From Elmis aenea (Eukaryota > Arthropoda > Insecta > Coleoptera > Elmidae), in contig OX393577.1 in assembly GCA_947652605.1 (NCBI GenBank), forward strand, positions 30,507,466-30,571,465: 64,000 bases of DNA, in the 5' to 3' direction. The position numbers and the translations under genes are program-made. Positions 43,806 through 55,195 of the stretch are shown here, one piece after another; the stretch's first letter is position 1, and the number at the start of each line of letters is the position of its first letter. A model generated the notes under the pieces. The model saw only the letters and a list, made by a program, of their open reading frames with translations, ran no database searches and was not told the DNA's origin.

Positions 43806-45989
43806 CTGCAAAGAAAAGAAAAAATTAACATTGATACAAGACAATTGCACAAAACTTGCAAGTAGCTTTTTAAAATTGTTAAGTCGGACGATTCATATTG
43901 CCTGCAGGGCAAAACCAAACCTGTTGCTGTAAATTTTTTCAATCATATCTGCACAAAATTGCACAAAGAAATTAACCTAACACTGGTGCAAGATGTTCTG
44001 CTTGCTAAAAAATTAGTTTTTGGTTTGTGTATAAAATATTTTATTGTAAATTTTCATAAAAATCATTTACTCAAAATTTTCATTGCTATTTTAATTTTTA
44101 TTGTTACTAATTTATCATTTTCACTGTTCGTACTGAGTAAAAATCAAAACTATAGTCAGTTTGTACACATTTTAAAGGCCCACGACACAGCACTCTTTTT
44201 GATGCTTTGAAAGTCCTTTTATGGTCGATTTACACAGGCTTTTATTTTTGTTTAGGTTTTTATTGAAACATTAATTATAACTTGCATACAATTTTGCTAC
44301 ATGTTTTTTACAAAACTGGTATTGTTATATAAGAAGGAGTAGAGTCAACGTCTTCTGCACAATCTGCAAGAAGCGATGCTCAATTTATAAATAAAAAGGC
44401 AAAACTCCTTTATTACTAAAACTAAAATGAGTTAAACGTTTTAAACCTTCGCATTGCGGATTATAAAGGTGTATACATATAATCAAAAGCACCATCGACA
44501 TTATATTGATATTTTTTTTTGTTTATGTATGGTCATATTAAACTGGTATCGTATATATGAAAAAAACTGTTGTATTTCGAGCACGATTTGTGCTCTCGCT
44601 AAATATATGTTACTATGCAGATTTATTTAAAAAATATATATATTTTAAATCAATAAGTATCATTTTATTCTTGAGGCTTTCGTGGCCGTTATCCATAATA
44701 CAATCTTGGTTTCCGGGTTTGGAACCGCGTCTTCTATATTTAGAAGTAGTTGACGTTTCGACCATTGTGTCTTGGTCTTTTTCAAAACGTTTTGAAAAAG
44801 ACCAAGACACAATGGTCGAAACGTCAACTACTTCTAAATATAGAAGACGCGGTTCCAAACCCGGAAACCAAGATTGTAATAAGTATCATGTTACTAAGAT
44901 CATGGAATTAAACGAGAACTATTATATTAGCAGTAAAAATGGTATCTTAAAATATTTAATACGCATAAAACTTAAATATCTCTTTTTCATTAACTAATTT
45001 TCATTAATTAAAAATATTAATATAATAATTAATTAAAATAAGAACTGCAGCTGCAGCTACATTATGTTGGAAGAAAAAGTTTATTAACACACATATAACT
45101 TTTGCTTGCAAACGTTAAACGCGGATTGTTTATGAATAAGATGGAAATAAAAGTATTCTTGTCTCAATCGCAGTTGGAAATAATTACTACAATTATATTT
45201 GAAGGTACAGAGCGGCATAAGTCAAATTAATTGCCTGCACGTCAGATACCCGTTCACAGTATGATACCGTTCGTGATGCGCTTCGTTTACGACAGTTGAA
45301 AATAATTACATTTTAATGTAAAATGGTACCCACTAATGAAATTTGTGGAAATTATTTAACATACAGCCAATACATGTCAAAGTGTTATTGTCTGCCCGCT
45401 GAAGGACCACCAACGTGTACTGCGTACAATCGAAGAGAAAATAAATATTTCATAGGGATTATATACTACGTTCTAGCGCTACACTTGACTTATTAATGAA
45501 CAGTGGCAATATATTACTACATTCAAGTATTTTTGTTAAATACTTTCAACACCTAAAAACTAGGTAGGTACTAAAATTTATTAACTGTATAACAAATTAA
45601 AAGGACAATAAAATAAAATTGGTCATTGTTCTCTACAATACAAGGGCCAAACTGAATTTATCGAGAAAGAAAAAAACTAGCAGACCGCAAAAATCAAAAT
45701 CCGCACTTTCATTATTATTTAAATCCTTACCTGTCATTTGAGGTTTAGTGCTTAATTGTCGAAGTCAAGTTGGTTATAACCTAATTTATAAATTTCTTAA
45801 AATAGTAAAAGTAGTGAAAAAATAAACTGAGTATTTCCGAATTATGATTTATTACGATTTTAAAAAGGTTTTAGCGCTTATGAGTGTAACGAAAGTTTAG
45901 ATTCAATTTTTAATTTTAGTGAACAAGCGCATTCCTTGGATACAATTTACCGCTGATTTAAAATTTTGTATGTGAAAGGAGTTTTGTTC
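43806..45989 (-). other. FKBP14 intron or upstream flank (left part)
   Basis: AT-rich. The only structured feature is the palindromic element at 44652-44890. Frames at 43959-44210, 44557-44997 and 44613-44858 are intronic or palindrome artefacts. Confidence 0.45.
44664..44878. mobile_element. 180-bp perfect palindrome in a possible small inserted unit
   Basis: Positions 44699-44788 and 44789-44878 are exact reverse complements with no spacer, centred on AAAACGTTTT. Left of it lies a 35-bp unpaired lead (44664-44698). The whole is bracketed by a 12-bp direct repeat AATAAGTATCAT (44652-44663 and 44879-44890) that looks like a target duplication. The arms contain GGTCGAAACGTC and a GGTTCCAAACCC stretch. 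No transposase family could be assigned. Confidence 0.7.
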
Positions 45990-46620
45990 CGCATCAAAAA
46001 AAAACAGGACGTCCTCCTACAGCTGTAAAAAAGATAACTGAAGATTACATTAAGCAACCTCTGCTGCGATAGTTCATCAACGTAGATTGGATCCTTGGCT
46101 ATTAAAACAATTCTCCACCATCACCTACATTTAAACGAAGTTAACAGTCGTTTTGTGCTGCATCAGCTTTATGAACTCAAGAAAGCAGAACGTGTAAGGA
46201 TTTGCCATACAAATTTGAATCTTCTCAACAATGCCCGGCACCAATTGTTTTACAAATTTTTGACAGGCGACAAAATACGCTCCCTTTTTCGATGTATCTA
46301 CCGTCAAGAGATTCTAAGTGGATTCACGAAGATGAGCAAACTCCAACAATAACCACAAAGCAGCAAGCAATAAAACGCATTATGTAAGCAGTTTTCTTAA
46401 GCAATACGGGCCTGATCAATGCAATTAAGTTAATGTGCAGAAGACAGTTAAAAAGCGAAATAGTACACAAAAAAAGTTTGCCTGCAAAATTCAGTGGAGT
46501 TCAAGAGAACGGATTATGCTTCATCACGATCATGCATCCTCTCATACGACAGCCCCGACTCTCCAGTTATTGAAAAACAGATTCACCTGACTGTTGGGAG
46601 ACGATTGTCTTGTAATAGTG
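45990..46620 (+). pseudogene. Decayed mariner-family transposase
   Basis: Across shifting plus-strand frames: GRPPTAVKKITEDY (linker/HTH start), then SKWIHEDEQTPTITTKQQ, AVFLSNTGLINAIKL, and MLHHDHASSHTTAPTLQLL with the second catalytic Asp. Order and spacing match the mariner catalytic domain. Multiple stops and frameshifts make it a pseudogene. It differs in sequence from the mariner relic at 3735-4290, so at least two lineages are represented. Confidence 0.75.
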
Positions 46621-47589
46621 TTAAGTTAATAATGTTTACCAGTCCTTATCAAACGAAATGTATCACACGCTTAAAAAAAATTAGGTCTTTATTGTTATAC
46701 ATTTTCGTTTTTCTATATCACAATTTAACGTTTGCTCGTTGTAGCTATACATGTACAACACCTCTTTTCCGGCACTTGGTTCCAAAGCCGGACTAAAAGA
46801 GGTGCCAGACGATCAGTTGTCAAAAAATCGGTGTTGTACCTGTACTTTATAAAGTTATTTGGAACAAACTTTATTTATTGTGGGCATTGCATTTGTTAAA
46901 GGAGGTAAAAATAATTTTTTTGCAAAGTAAGCAAAAATTTTAAGTTGCCTTATTACTCACACTTATTTTTTACGTTCATTGAAATAGCGGCAATACTTAA
47001 ACAAGTTACATATTGCGTATGCAACATCAATTGTAGTTTAAACCTCGTACCTACTGTGAGTAGTGAGTACTGACGATAAAAACTTGGGAAATTAATTATT
47101 ACAACACGTACGATGTAGGTATCGTAAAGGGTGCAAAGTGAAAGTATGTCACTGATTGCAGTTTTGTTGATGTAACTCCAATAATTTTTTATCACACTCG
47201 TCTGATAATCAGTATAATGTACAATGAAATAACCAACACAAGTTACACCGTATTATTTTAAAATTATTACGCTAATGCGTAACAAAATGACTACTTAACG
47301 CAATTAAAGAGTCTACTTTCACTTACATAGTACATACTATATTATTAAGCGGTTAATAAAATGAGCTTTAATTTATTTAATGATAACTATTTAGACGCGT
47401 TTAAACGGTTCGCTAGGTGATCATTGTAATTGAATCGCGACAAGCGAATAGATAAAATAGCAAGTTTTGCTTGGATGCATTTTTAAAATTTTACTAATTG
47501 TTTCATTTTAGTCACATGAGTTTGCTGATATTGACATAATTAGCTACTACTTATACATACATGATTGAGACAAAATATGAAGACAGATA
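46621..47589. other. Intergenic/intronic AT-rich DNA
   Basis: Holds a small inverted repeat (46753-46839). Nothing else supported. Confidence 0.4.
46753..46839. repeat. Small nested inverted repeat
   Basis: GTACAACACC at 46753-46762 pairs with GGTGTTGTAC at 46830-46839, and inside it CCTCTTTTCCGGC pairs with GCCGGACTAAAAGAGG. It could be an end of the adjacent decayed mariner or an unrelated MITE. Confidence 0.4.
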
Positions 47590-48862
47590 TAGCTTGTCAA
47601 ATGTAGCTCTGCGGCTCATTTTTGGAGAAGATGCGCAAACGTTAAACAGAGTACGCATTCGGAGGGAAAAGGATAAATAGCACGGGCGAGAAATATTACT
47701 TAAAGTACAATCCGTATCAACAGTAATACAATCTAGCACAAATCGAACACAATAATAGAAAACTTCAGGTGTGGATATTTAAAATAAAATATTTATAAGC
47801 ATTAAAAGTTAAAAGTGTTCAATTCCTGACATATCACTGTCTGTATCTGAACTCATATTTTCACTTTCACTATCACTATCGTTTTGTAAGTTAATAATTA
47901 AATCGTCAATGATTACGTCCAACGCAGGCTCATTTTCTATAAAAAACTGTTCCATTTTTTTCGCATGTTCACAATAAGCGTTAGGGACAAAACCATTTTC
48001 ACCACCGGCGTTTACTATAATCCAACGTTGTCCTTTTGATAGTGGTTGATGAAGACCTTCGTTGGAATTATCACTCCAGCTTTTATCATGGGTGTGTGAA
48101 GAGTGGATGTAAGTTTCGTCCATATAAATAATTGGCCGATTTTCCTCACGGAAGCGTTTTACATTTCTTAAATAATTTAGCCTCGCTTGTTGAATTTGAG
48201 GCTTTTCCATCAGAACTTTCCTATTAGTTTTGGTTTTCCGCCAACAAAATCCTATTTGCCGCATGGCTTTTCGTATACTTTCGTGTGAGCCAGTATAATC
48301 GTTGTCGACTACGAATTTATTGTATATACGGCGTAATGTGGGAACCTTTTTTTCTATTAGGTGAAAATTCATTATAAGACGTCGGAGCCACCCTTTATCG
48401 AAATCGTCCAAATCGGTTTTTGACTTTGTTCTTTTCCTTTTTCTATTGGGCGTCGTAAACGATGCACATTCACCATTCTCTATTTTTTTCATTTCGCAAG
48501 CAATTACTTGAACAGTGCGAAGACTAACACCGGTAGCAAGCGCAACACGTTTTTGAACTTTTTGTAATTCTTTATTTTGTTCATTTTCTGCTGCTTCTCG
48601 CTGCATAAATAGCATAACGTTTGCTATCATTTCTCGAGTTTGTCCATGCAACACCTTATTTTTAATTTTCGACACAAACTCCATTTTAACACTGTAACAC
48701 AATTTTAATAAAACTTACTTTTTGCTTGAGTGTACTAAGTACTTGTAACAATTTCAGTTCGCAAATGACCCAGTGCAGGTCCTAATTACTCTAGTTTACT
48801 GCGCATTCAGGTATTTCGTGTACCGTTAGGATCTCAGCCGCAGAGCTACATTTGACAAGCTA
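47590..48862 (-). mobile_element. IS630/Tc1-mariner-type element with 26-bp or longer terminal inverted repeats
   Basis: TAGCTTGTCAAATGTAGCTC (47590 onward) recurs inverted, ending at 48862, and the match continues through TGCGGCT. TA dinucleotides flank both ends, the usual target of this superfamily. It encloses one minus-strand transposase ORF (47809-48702). Open ORF and near-identical ends indicate a young copy. Confidence 0.85.
47809..48702 (-). CDS. Internally deleted IS630/Tc1-mariner-type transposase, ORF intact
   Basis: The 297-aa frame probably starts at the second Met (48684, MEFVSKIKNK). An N-terminal helix-turn-helix region (about aa 40-90, VALATGVSLRTVQVIACEMK) is followed by a second DNA-binding part (TLRRIYNKF ... 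HESIRKAMRQIGFCWRKTKT) and the first catalytic block RPIIYMDETYIHSSHTHDKS. The sequence then passes from GGENGFVPNA straight to CEHAKKMEQFF, which in relatives (from memory) is the far C-terminus, and ends in an acidic serine tail. The segment with the second and third catalytic acids is missing without a frameshift. It cannot transpose by itself but could still bind its ends. Confidence 0.8.
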   Translation of the reverse strand: MCYSVKMEFVSKIKNKVLHGQTREMIANVMLFMQREAAENEQNKELQKVQKRVALATGVSLRTVQVIACEMKKIENGECASFTTPNRKRKRTKSKTDLDDFDKGWLRRLIMNFHLIEKKVPTLRRIYNKFVVDNDYTGSHESIRKAMRQIGFCWRKTKTNRKVLMEKPQIQQARLNYLRNVKRFREENRPIIYMDETYIHSSHTHDKSWSDNSNEGLHQPLSKGQRWIIVNAGGENGFVPNAYCEHAKKMEQFFIENEPALDVIIDDLIINLQNDSDSESENMSSDTDSDMSGIEHF

Positions 48863-49245
48863 TAATAGAAAGTTTTTGTGCATAATACTGTACGACCAGC
48901 TTTTCTATAAATTATAAGAGAATTATGTACAAATAAATATATTCAAAATTTTAATGGATTAATATATCTTTCTTGTACAATTTGAAGAGTTCTAAACCTC
49001 GTAAAGTTAATTAAAAACGTAGACACAACAATGAGAGAATGAATAAAACTCTAATTTCAAATTGTTCTAAACTATTACACAGTAGACAATAGTTTTGGAC
49101 ACATAAAGCTTTGCATTGTCTGGTATATTCAATTTTAACTATTACTTTTAACACTGATTTATAAATCAATTGCGATAAATGAAGTTAATCAAACACGCAT
49201 TTCCAAACGTTTTTTTAATGATACAATGGCGATTATTGACCTATA
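48863..49245. other. Short AT-rich spacer
   Basis: No feature recognised. Confidence 0.4.
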
Positions 49246-49826
49246 CAGGGTGTCCCAAATTCGAGTAAATGCATGGGGATCTCGCTTATTTTAAGAGCTA
49301 GCAGGTCGGTTAAATTAGGGCAAAGTTGCGAAATTAGATGCTTATTAAATATCTGCAAAGAAAATTTTCATAGCTGTCTTAGTTCAAAACTTATTCAAGA
49401 AAAACTGAAAAAATTTATTTTCGTTTTTTTGCCCTATTTCCTACATTTTTTAAGATATCGACAATCTGGAAGCACTTCTCCATGGCAGCTTCTTACGCTT
49501 TATATTTTGAGATAAGATAAAATTTCCAAAAACGATTCGTCTCTTCAGAAACATCATCAACTTCAATTTTTTAAATACGGCGAAAAAATTTTAATCTTAT
49601 AGTCGGAAAGCATTTTGTCTTCTGATTTCAATGATATATGACACTTAATATCTAAAATGATATTTTACCACAAAAATTTGACAAAAACTCGTTTTGTCCA
49701 ATTTTTGAATTCTTTGCAGAAATTTGATGAGCATCCAATTTCGCAACTTTGCCCTAATTTAACCGACCTCGTAGCTCTTAAGATAAGCGAGATCCCCATG
49801 CATTTACTCGAATTTGGGACACCCTG
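49246..49826. mobile_element. MITE, family B copy 2 (complete ends)
   Basis: TATACAGGGTGTCCCAAATT at the left and the exact inverted form at the right, TATA on both sides. Terminal inverted repeats extend about 115 bp and include ATGCATGGGGATCTCGCTTA and GGTTAAATTAGGGCAAAGTT. The central 300 bp does not pair. Frames at 49273 and 49657 lie inside and are artefacts. Confidence 0.85.
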
Positions 49827-52800
49827 TATAGAACAAAAGTGGAACCTTATTCTAATTTGTTAATTTTTCATCCACGATTTTTCCTTTACATGATTTATTG
49901 ACCGTTTCTTATGCACGTTGAATAAAAAATATACTAAAGTGAACCATGTTAATGAGTCATTAGCTCGTAGTCTATGTTGTATATTCTCTGTCTGATAACC
50001 ATCAATATATTGAATATTATTATGTGAAATACGACACCTGAGGGTCCCAGTTCAGTTTTTACCTAAAAATTTGACAAATTTTCTACATCATTAAACCGTA
50101 ATCATCTGTAACCAAGACACTAAACATAAACTGGTTCAATATGTGCTTTAAAAACTAAAGAGACGATAATTTAGAGTTGTGGTTGATATAAAAAGTAAAG
50201 TGAAGTGTAAAATGTTAACATTTTTGAGAACTGGAGAGCAACAATCCTTTTAGGTTTTATATTACGACTGCATGATTATTTATAAGTTTCTATTTTCAAA
50301 TATGCGGTTTGGCCCAACAAATAAATAAATATAAAGTTACTTCTTAATTCACACAGAGATGACAATACTCTGCAACAAAATCATGGCCAACTTCATTTAT
50401 AATCCGCTCCGCTAATGAATTTAACCAAGACAAAGTTAAGCAAAGACGAACCTTTTTTGGAAAAGCTTATAATGTAAATAATTTAACTCAAATTTACCGA
50501 AAATCAATTGATTAAATAATAGGAATGATAATTATCTTTAATTGTCTTTAAAAACTTTGTCAATATAAACGGGGAAAATGTTTACATTCTACACTCAAAA
50601 TCGTTGTAATCATTTCTTTTTAATTCCTTTAAAAAACTTCATGCTTTTTACTTATTTGTTATTAATTCGAAATTATTTTAATAGCCGTTAAAGAGATATT
50701 AAAATATTTTTTAATTATTTTCATATATTACAATATCACATTAACATGTTTTTCTTCATAAATTTCGTTATTTTGTAAACAAAGTCGAAGGGGTAATCGA
50801 GTATTTTTGTAATGATACTCCGATGTATTAATGACAGTTTTGAAAAACAAAATCCAACATACAGTAGTAAAATACATATAAGTGTAATTTTCAATTTGGA
50901 CATGGTTCTATTATGTTACATACAATCTTCATTATTTTTGGAGAGAAAATCTTCTTTGTGGCATTATCTCTTATGTGAAAATAATTTTAATAGAATGTTG
51001 TAAGTCTTAAGTAAATAATTCACTTAAAAACAATTTTTATACACTTACTTTGGACAAAAAGTTTACTTTTTTAAATTTTTGTGGAACTTATTAGTTACTT
51101 GGGTTGCTGCAATTTTAAAAATGCATTTCGTCACACTCAGTCTATATTATTTTATTTTATATTACAAAATAATGAAGGAAACACCGCAAATTAGTACAAT
51201 TATTAGCCTTTACATTAAATACATGCACTGGAATTTGTTTACTTTGCATATCTCAGCAAGATGTTTATCACTAATGGCATTTCGTCAAGATTTTTAAACA
51301 TAAGCGACAAGACCTTCCCTCTTTGCTATGCATGACTATCTAAATATTTAAACGTTTCGTTTTGTCTTTCTCTAGTAAAAGATATCGAGTACTAAAGTTT
51401 GCGAAAAACTCGAGTGCCGTATTCCCTGTACTACCGTTACGCATGAGCTACCATATTTAAATATTAAAATGAGTTTTTTAAGTAAAGTTTGTTCTCTTTA
51501 GAGCCATTACATTTCTTCCGATCTTAAAAGTTTTACAAAAATAGCTAAAAGAATATGATTATGGCTAAAATTTTACCAAATGGATACTTGTAAGATGCAG
51601 TCGATTATATACAGCAACAAAAGTTGCCCCATTATAGTATAACTATGTCAGAAGTTTTATAAAAGAAGTTCAATTTTAAGTTTAAGTTAAGCGAAAGTTA
51701 TAACTACCTGAAAATTTTCTTTCCTTCTCTTATTTCTCCTTTGAAACAGTTAACAATATTAAATCAATAACTCCAGACCCGATCCGATCAGAGTTCTGAT
51801 GCAAGTGACAACTAAAACATATCAAACTGATTGTGAGCTATTAATTGAATGCACTGTATACTTGCAGAACCTATTTATAAGTAACGTACAAATATTAACT
51901 TGAATTACGTTTCCAAAGAAAATATAGAGAAAAAACTCACTTTTCATGTCAACACGTTTGGTATTTGTTAAGATTTCCAGTTTTTATGTCATCGAAAGAT
52001 TTCTTAACGCACGCATCTGGAGTTTATTAAAATTAATGGTTGACTTTTAACATAACGCATCAACATTTTATAAAAAAAATACCTAACTAGATGTTTTAAA
52101 TACCCAACCAATCTGAAAGCGATTGATAAACTATAACGTTTTAACCTAGAACTTTTAAATACGTTTAAGACTGTTTCGTCAATTTTAATACGATAAAAAT
52201 TCAGTTTTAATTGATAATCGCTGTATTTATGCATATCTTTTACGATAAATTTATTTATTGGAAAACCTGGTAAAAGTGATATCGGTACGTTTCGTGATAG
52301 AGGTTTTTAGAAAACTCTTTTTAAGAAATTATACATATTCTCTGGAAAAACTGAAAAACATAGTCACGACTGATACTTTACAAAATGTTTTGTTTATAAT
52401 AAGTTATATTTTACACATTAACGTTTTTCTTGCAGAATCTAAATATGTTTTTATACATATTTTATAAATGCTTTGCCAGCAGCGTTCTCAACATTAGCTT
52501 GGCTTAAATATATATCATTGTATTGTGGGAAAAAGTTCCAAGACACAACTGCAAACAACACGTATACTTTAAATAAATTTTGTTGCCGTATTATGCACTG
52601 TTTTAAAATGCATTGAATAAAATTTAACGGCATATGGGGTGCTTTTATGTACCCACAATTTGTGTTTCAAAATAAATACATAACACGTTTGAGGACGAAG
52701 CCGTCCATTACAAAAAAAGAACTGAGTTCCTTGCAAAATAAAGACATCTGCGAGAGAGAAAGACAGAAACGTAGACCTTGCTTTGGGAGTTATAAAAGCA

Positions 52801-53503
52801 ATATCGTATAGAAGATTAAAAATTCAGAAAGTGTAGAAACACATAAAGTGAGGAGTCATTAACTGAATCGAACAGATCCCTCAATAAATCCTCATTGAGT
52901 CCGGTACTGATCGATTTTGATGAGAAACATGAAAGGTGGGTTCACTCTAAACAATTACTTTTATTAATTTCGGGAGCGCGGCTACCAAGTATTGAAGAGC
53001 TTCACATTATTTTCACAACGACTGTTGTTAGATAAACAGTGATTCAAAAGACTTTACTTTCGTGGGTATGGTTTTCAAGTTATCTAACCTGTTAATCACT
53101 TTCTGCTGCCTTAGTCGTATTTTAAAAAATGAATGAGGTTAAACCATACTTTCTCCGTGACTCGTGAAAGTCTGCCTGCCCCTCAACGTTTAATAAGCCC
53201 ACTGCCGATACCTAACCGGTTTTTCTTTTTTATGGCCGAATTATCGAAATATATTTAAGGAAATGTAATATTAAGGTAAAAGACCGGTCTAACTGTGTGA
53301 TGTATGCAATAATGAATGTAGGACATAAACGTTGGGGTTTTTCTTTGAACAGAAACGTTTGGACGTAATTTCCCACATTTCTTACACGCATACATCATTT
53401 TAAAAAACCCAAACACCAACAGTAAAACGTGTATACTCTGGAATATATATTTTAGTTATTTAATGGTGAACGTAAACAAAGTGTAAGGAATTTTATAGCA
53501 TAT
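49827..53503. other. Gene-less AT-rich DNA
   Basis: About 3.7 kb with only short frames and no family resemblance on either strand. A GAGA-containing stretch is at about 52750-52770. Confidence 0.4.
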
Positions 53504-53690
53504 ACAGGGCGACAATTATCAACCGCGTTATATGGGCAACATAAGAGCATAATATTTTTTGCATATTATTGTACCCGTGAACCAAGTTGAAATTAAATGT
53601 AGAAAATAAATGTTAACATTAACTTTTATATACCCTTTATGATTTTTTTAAAAAGATTTACACACTTTTCTGTTTTTATCGAAAACTACT
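53504..53690. mobile_element. Truncated TATACAGGG-ended element
   Basis: TATACAGGGCGACAATTATC near 53501-53520 looks like another left end of the same terminus class; no inverted partner is present before the next element starts at 53704. Confidence 0.35.
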
Positions 53691-53703
53691 GACACAACAT
53701 ATA

Positions 53704-55195
53704 CAGGGTTCTCGTTTTTCGCGGGCCACTATGGGGATCTCATAAACGGTAAGAGTTACGACTTCGGTTAAATTGGGGCAAAGTTGTATATTCAGGTGCT
53801 TAAAAATTTCACGCAAACAGAACATATCTAGCTCTTTTAGTTTTTGAGATACAGGAAAAAAAGTAAAAAAGTAGATTTTTGTTTTTTGCCCGTAACTTTT
53901 TCATTTGATGTCAAATTTCATTTTTGTAAAAACATTTTCATGGCCACTTTTTACAAGGAATCAGCATCCCCAATTATATTTTCTGTGCGACGTTTCGTTT
54001 TTTTAAAACCATCATCAGTTCAATTTTTTTAATGGACGCTATATCTGTATTTAACGCCAATTTGTAAAACATTTTATTCTGAATTCAACAATGTATAACA
54101 GTTGGCACTTTTTTGAAACAATTGTTAAAAATGGCAAAAACAAATATTCTATTTAAAACAAATCGGCATGGTAAATAATTGTCTTTGTCCTTTTTTCCTT
54201 GGAAACAGGTAAGTAAACCGCATAAAATTACTGATTAAAAAAATAGGTACTAATAAATATGTTAGGAATGCATTCACATTGTTCACTTATTAACAAATAT
54301 TTTGGGAATATTTTCTTCGTTAAGTAATAAATTTCTCTAAAATGTGTATTTAATTCTTATTTGGTAAACAGTTATTTGTAACAAAAAATAACGAGTTATG
54401 CCTTTTATCTGCGTTAATGACTTCTAATAAGCAAAAAGCGTAAACAGATTTCTAGACATTTTTTGTAAACTATGACCACATATTATTTGATTACAAATTT
54501 TGTTACAAATAATTGTATGTCAAATAAGGGATTAAATACACATTTTAGAGATATTTATTACTTAACCGAAGAAAATATTCTAAAAATATTTGCTAATAAG
54601 TGAACAATGTTAATGCATTCCTAAGATATTTATTAGTACCGATTTTTTTAATTAAATCCCTTTATAGTAATTTCATACGGTTTACTCACCTTCTTCCAAG
54701 GAAAAAGGGACAAAGACAATTATTTATCATGCCGATTAGGATTTGTTTTAAATAAAATATTTGTTTTTGCCATTTTTAACAACAATTGTTTCAAAAAAGT
54801 GCCAACTGTTATACATTGTTGAATTCAGAATAAAATGCTCTACAAATTGGCGTTAAAATCAGATATAGCGTCCATAAGAAAAAATTGACCTGATGATGGT
54901 TTTAAAAACGAAACGTCGCATGGAAAATATAATTGGGGATGCTGATTCCTTGCAAAAAGTGGCCATGAAAATGTTCTTACAAAAATGAAATTTGACATCA
55001 AATGAAAAAGCAAAAAACAAAAATCCACTTTTTTACTTTTTTCCCTATATCTCAAAAACTAAAAGAGCTAGATAAGTTCTGTTTGCGTCAAATTTTTAAG
55101 CACCTGAATATACAACTTTGCCCCAATTTAACCGAAGTCGTAACTCTTACCGTTTACGAGATCCCCATAGTGGCCCGCGAAAAACGAGAACCCTG
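53704..55195. mobile_element. Large foldback element, family C (1492 bp)
   Basis: TATACAGGGTTCTCGTTTTT at the left and its inverted form at the right, TATA on both sides. The arms of about 670 bp (53704-54375 and 54520-55195) pair with scattered mismatches around a 140-bp centre. It shares a diverged GGGGATCTC...GGTTAAATTGGGGCAAAGTTG module with family B. Each arm carries a CTGATGATGGTTTTAAAAA...CGAAACGTCGC segment. The frames at 53844 and 54840 are the same sequence read from the two arms. Confidence 0.85.

Noticed and set aside
44557..44997. 146-codon plus-strand and 81-codon minus-strand frames sharing the same peptide
   Set aside because: Both are readings of the two arms of the perfect palindrome.
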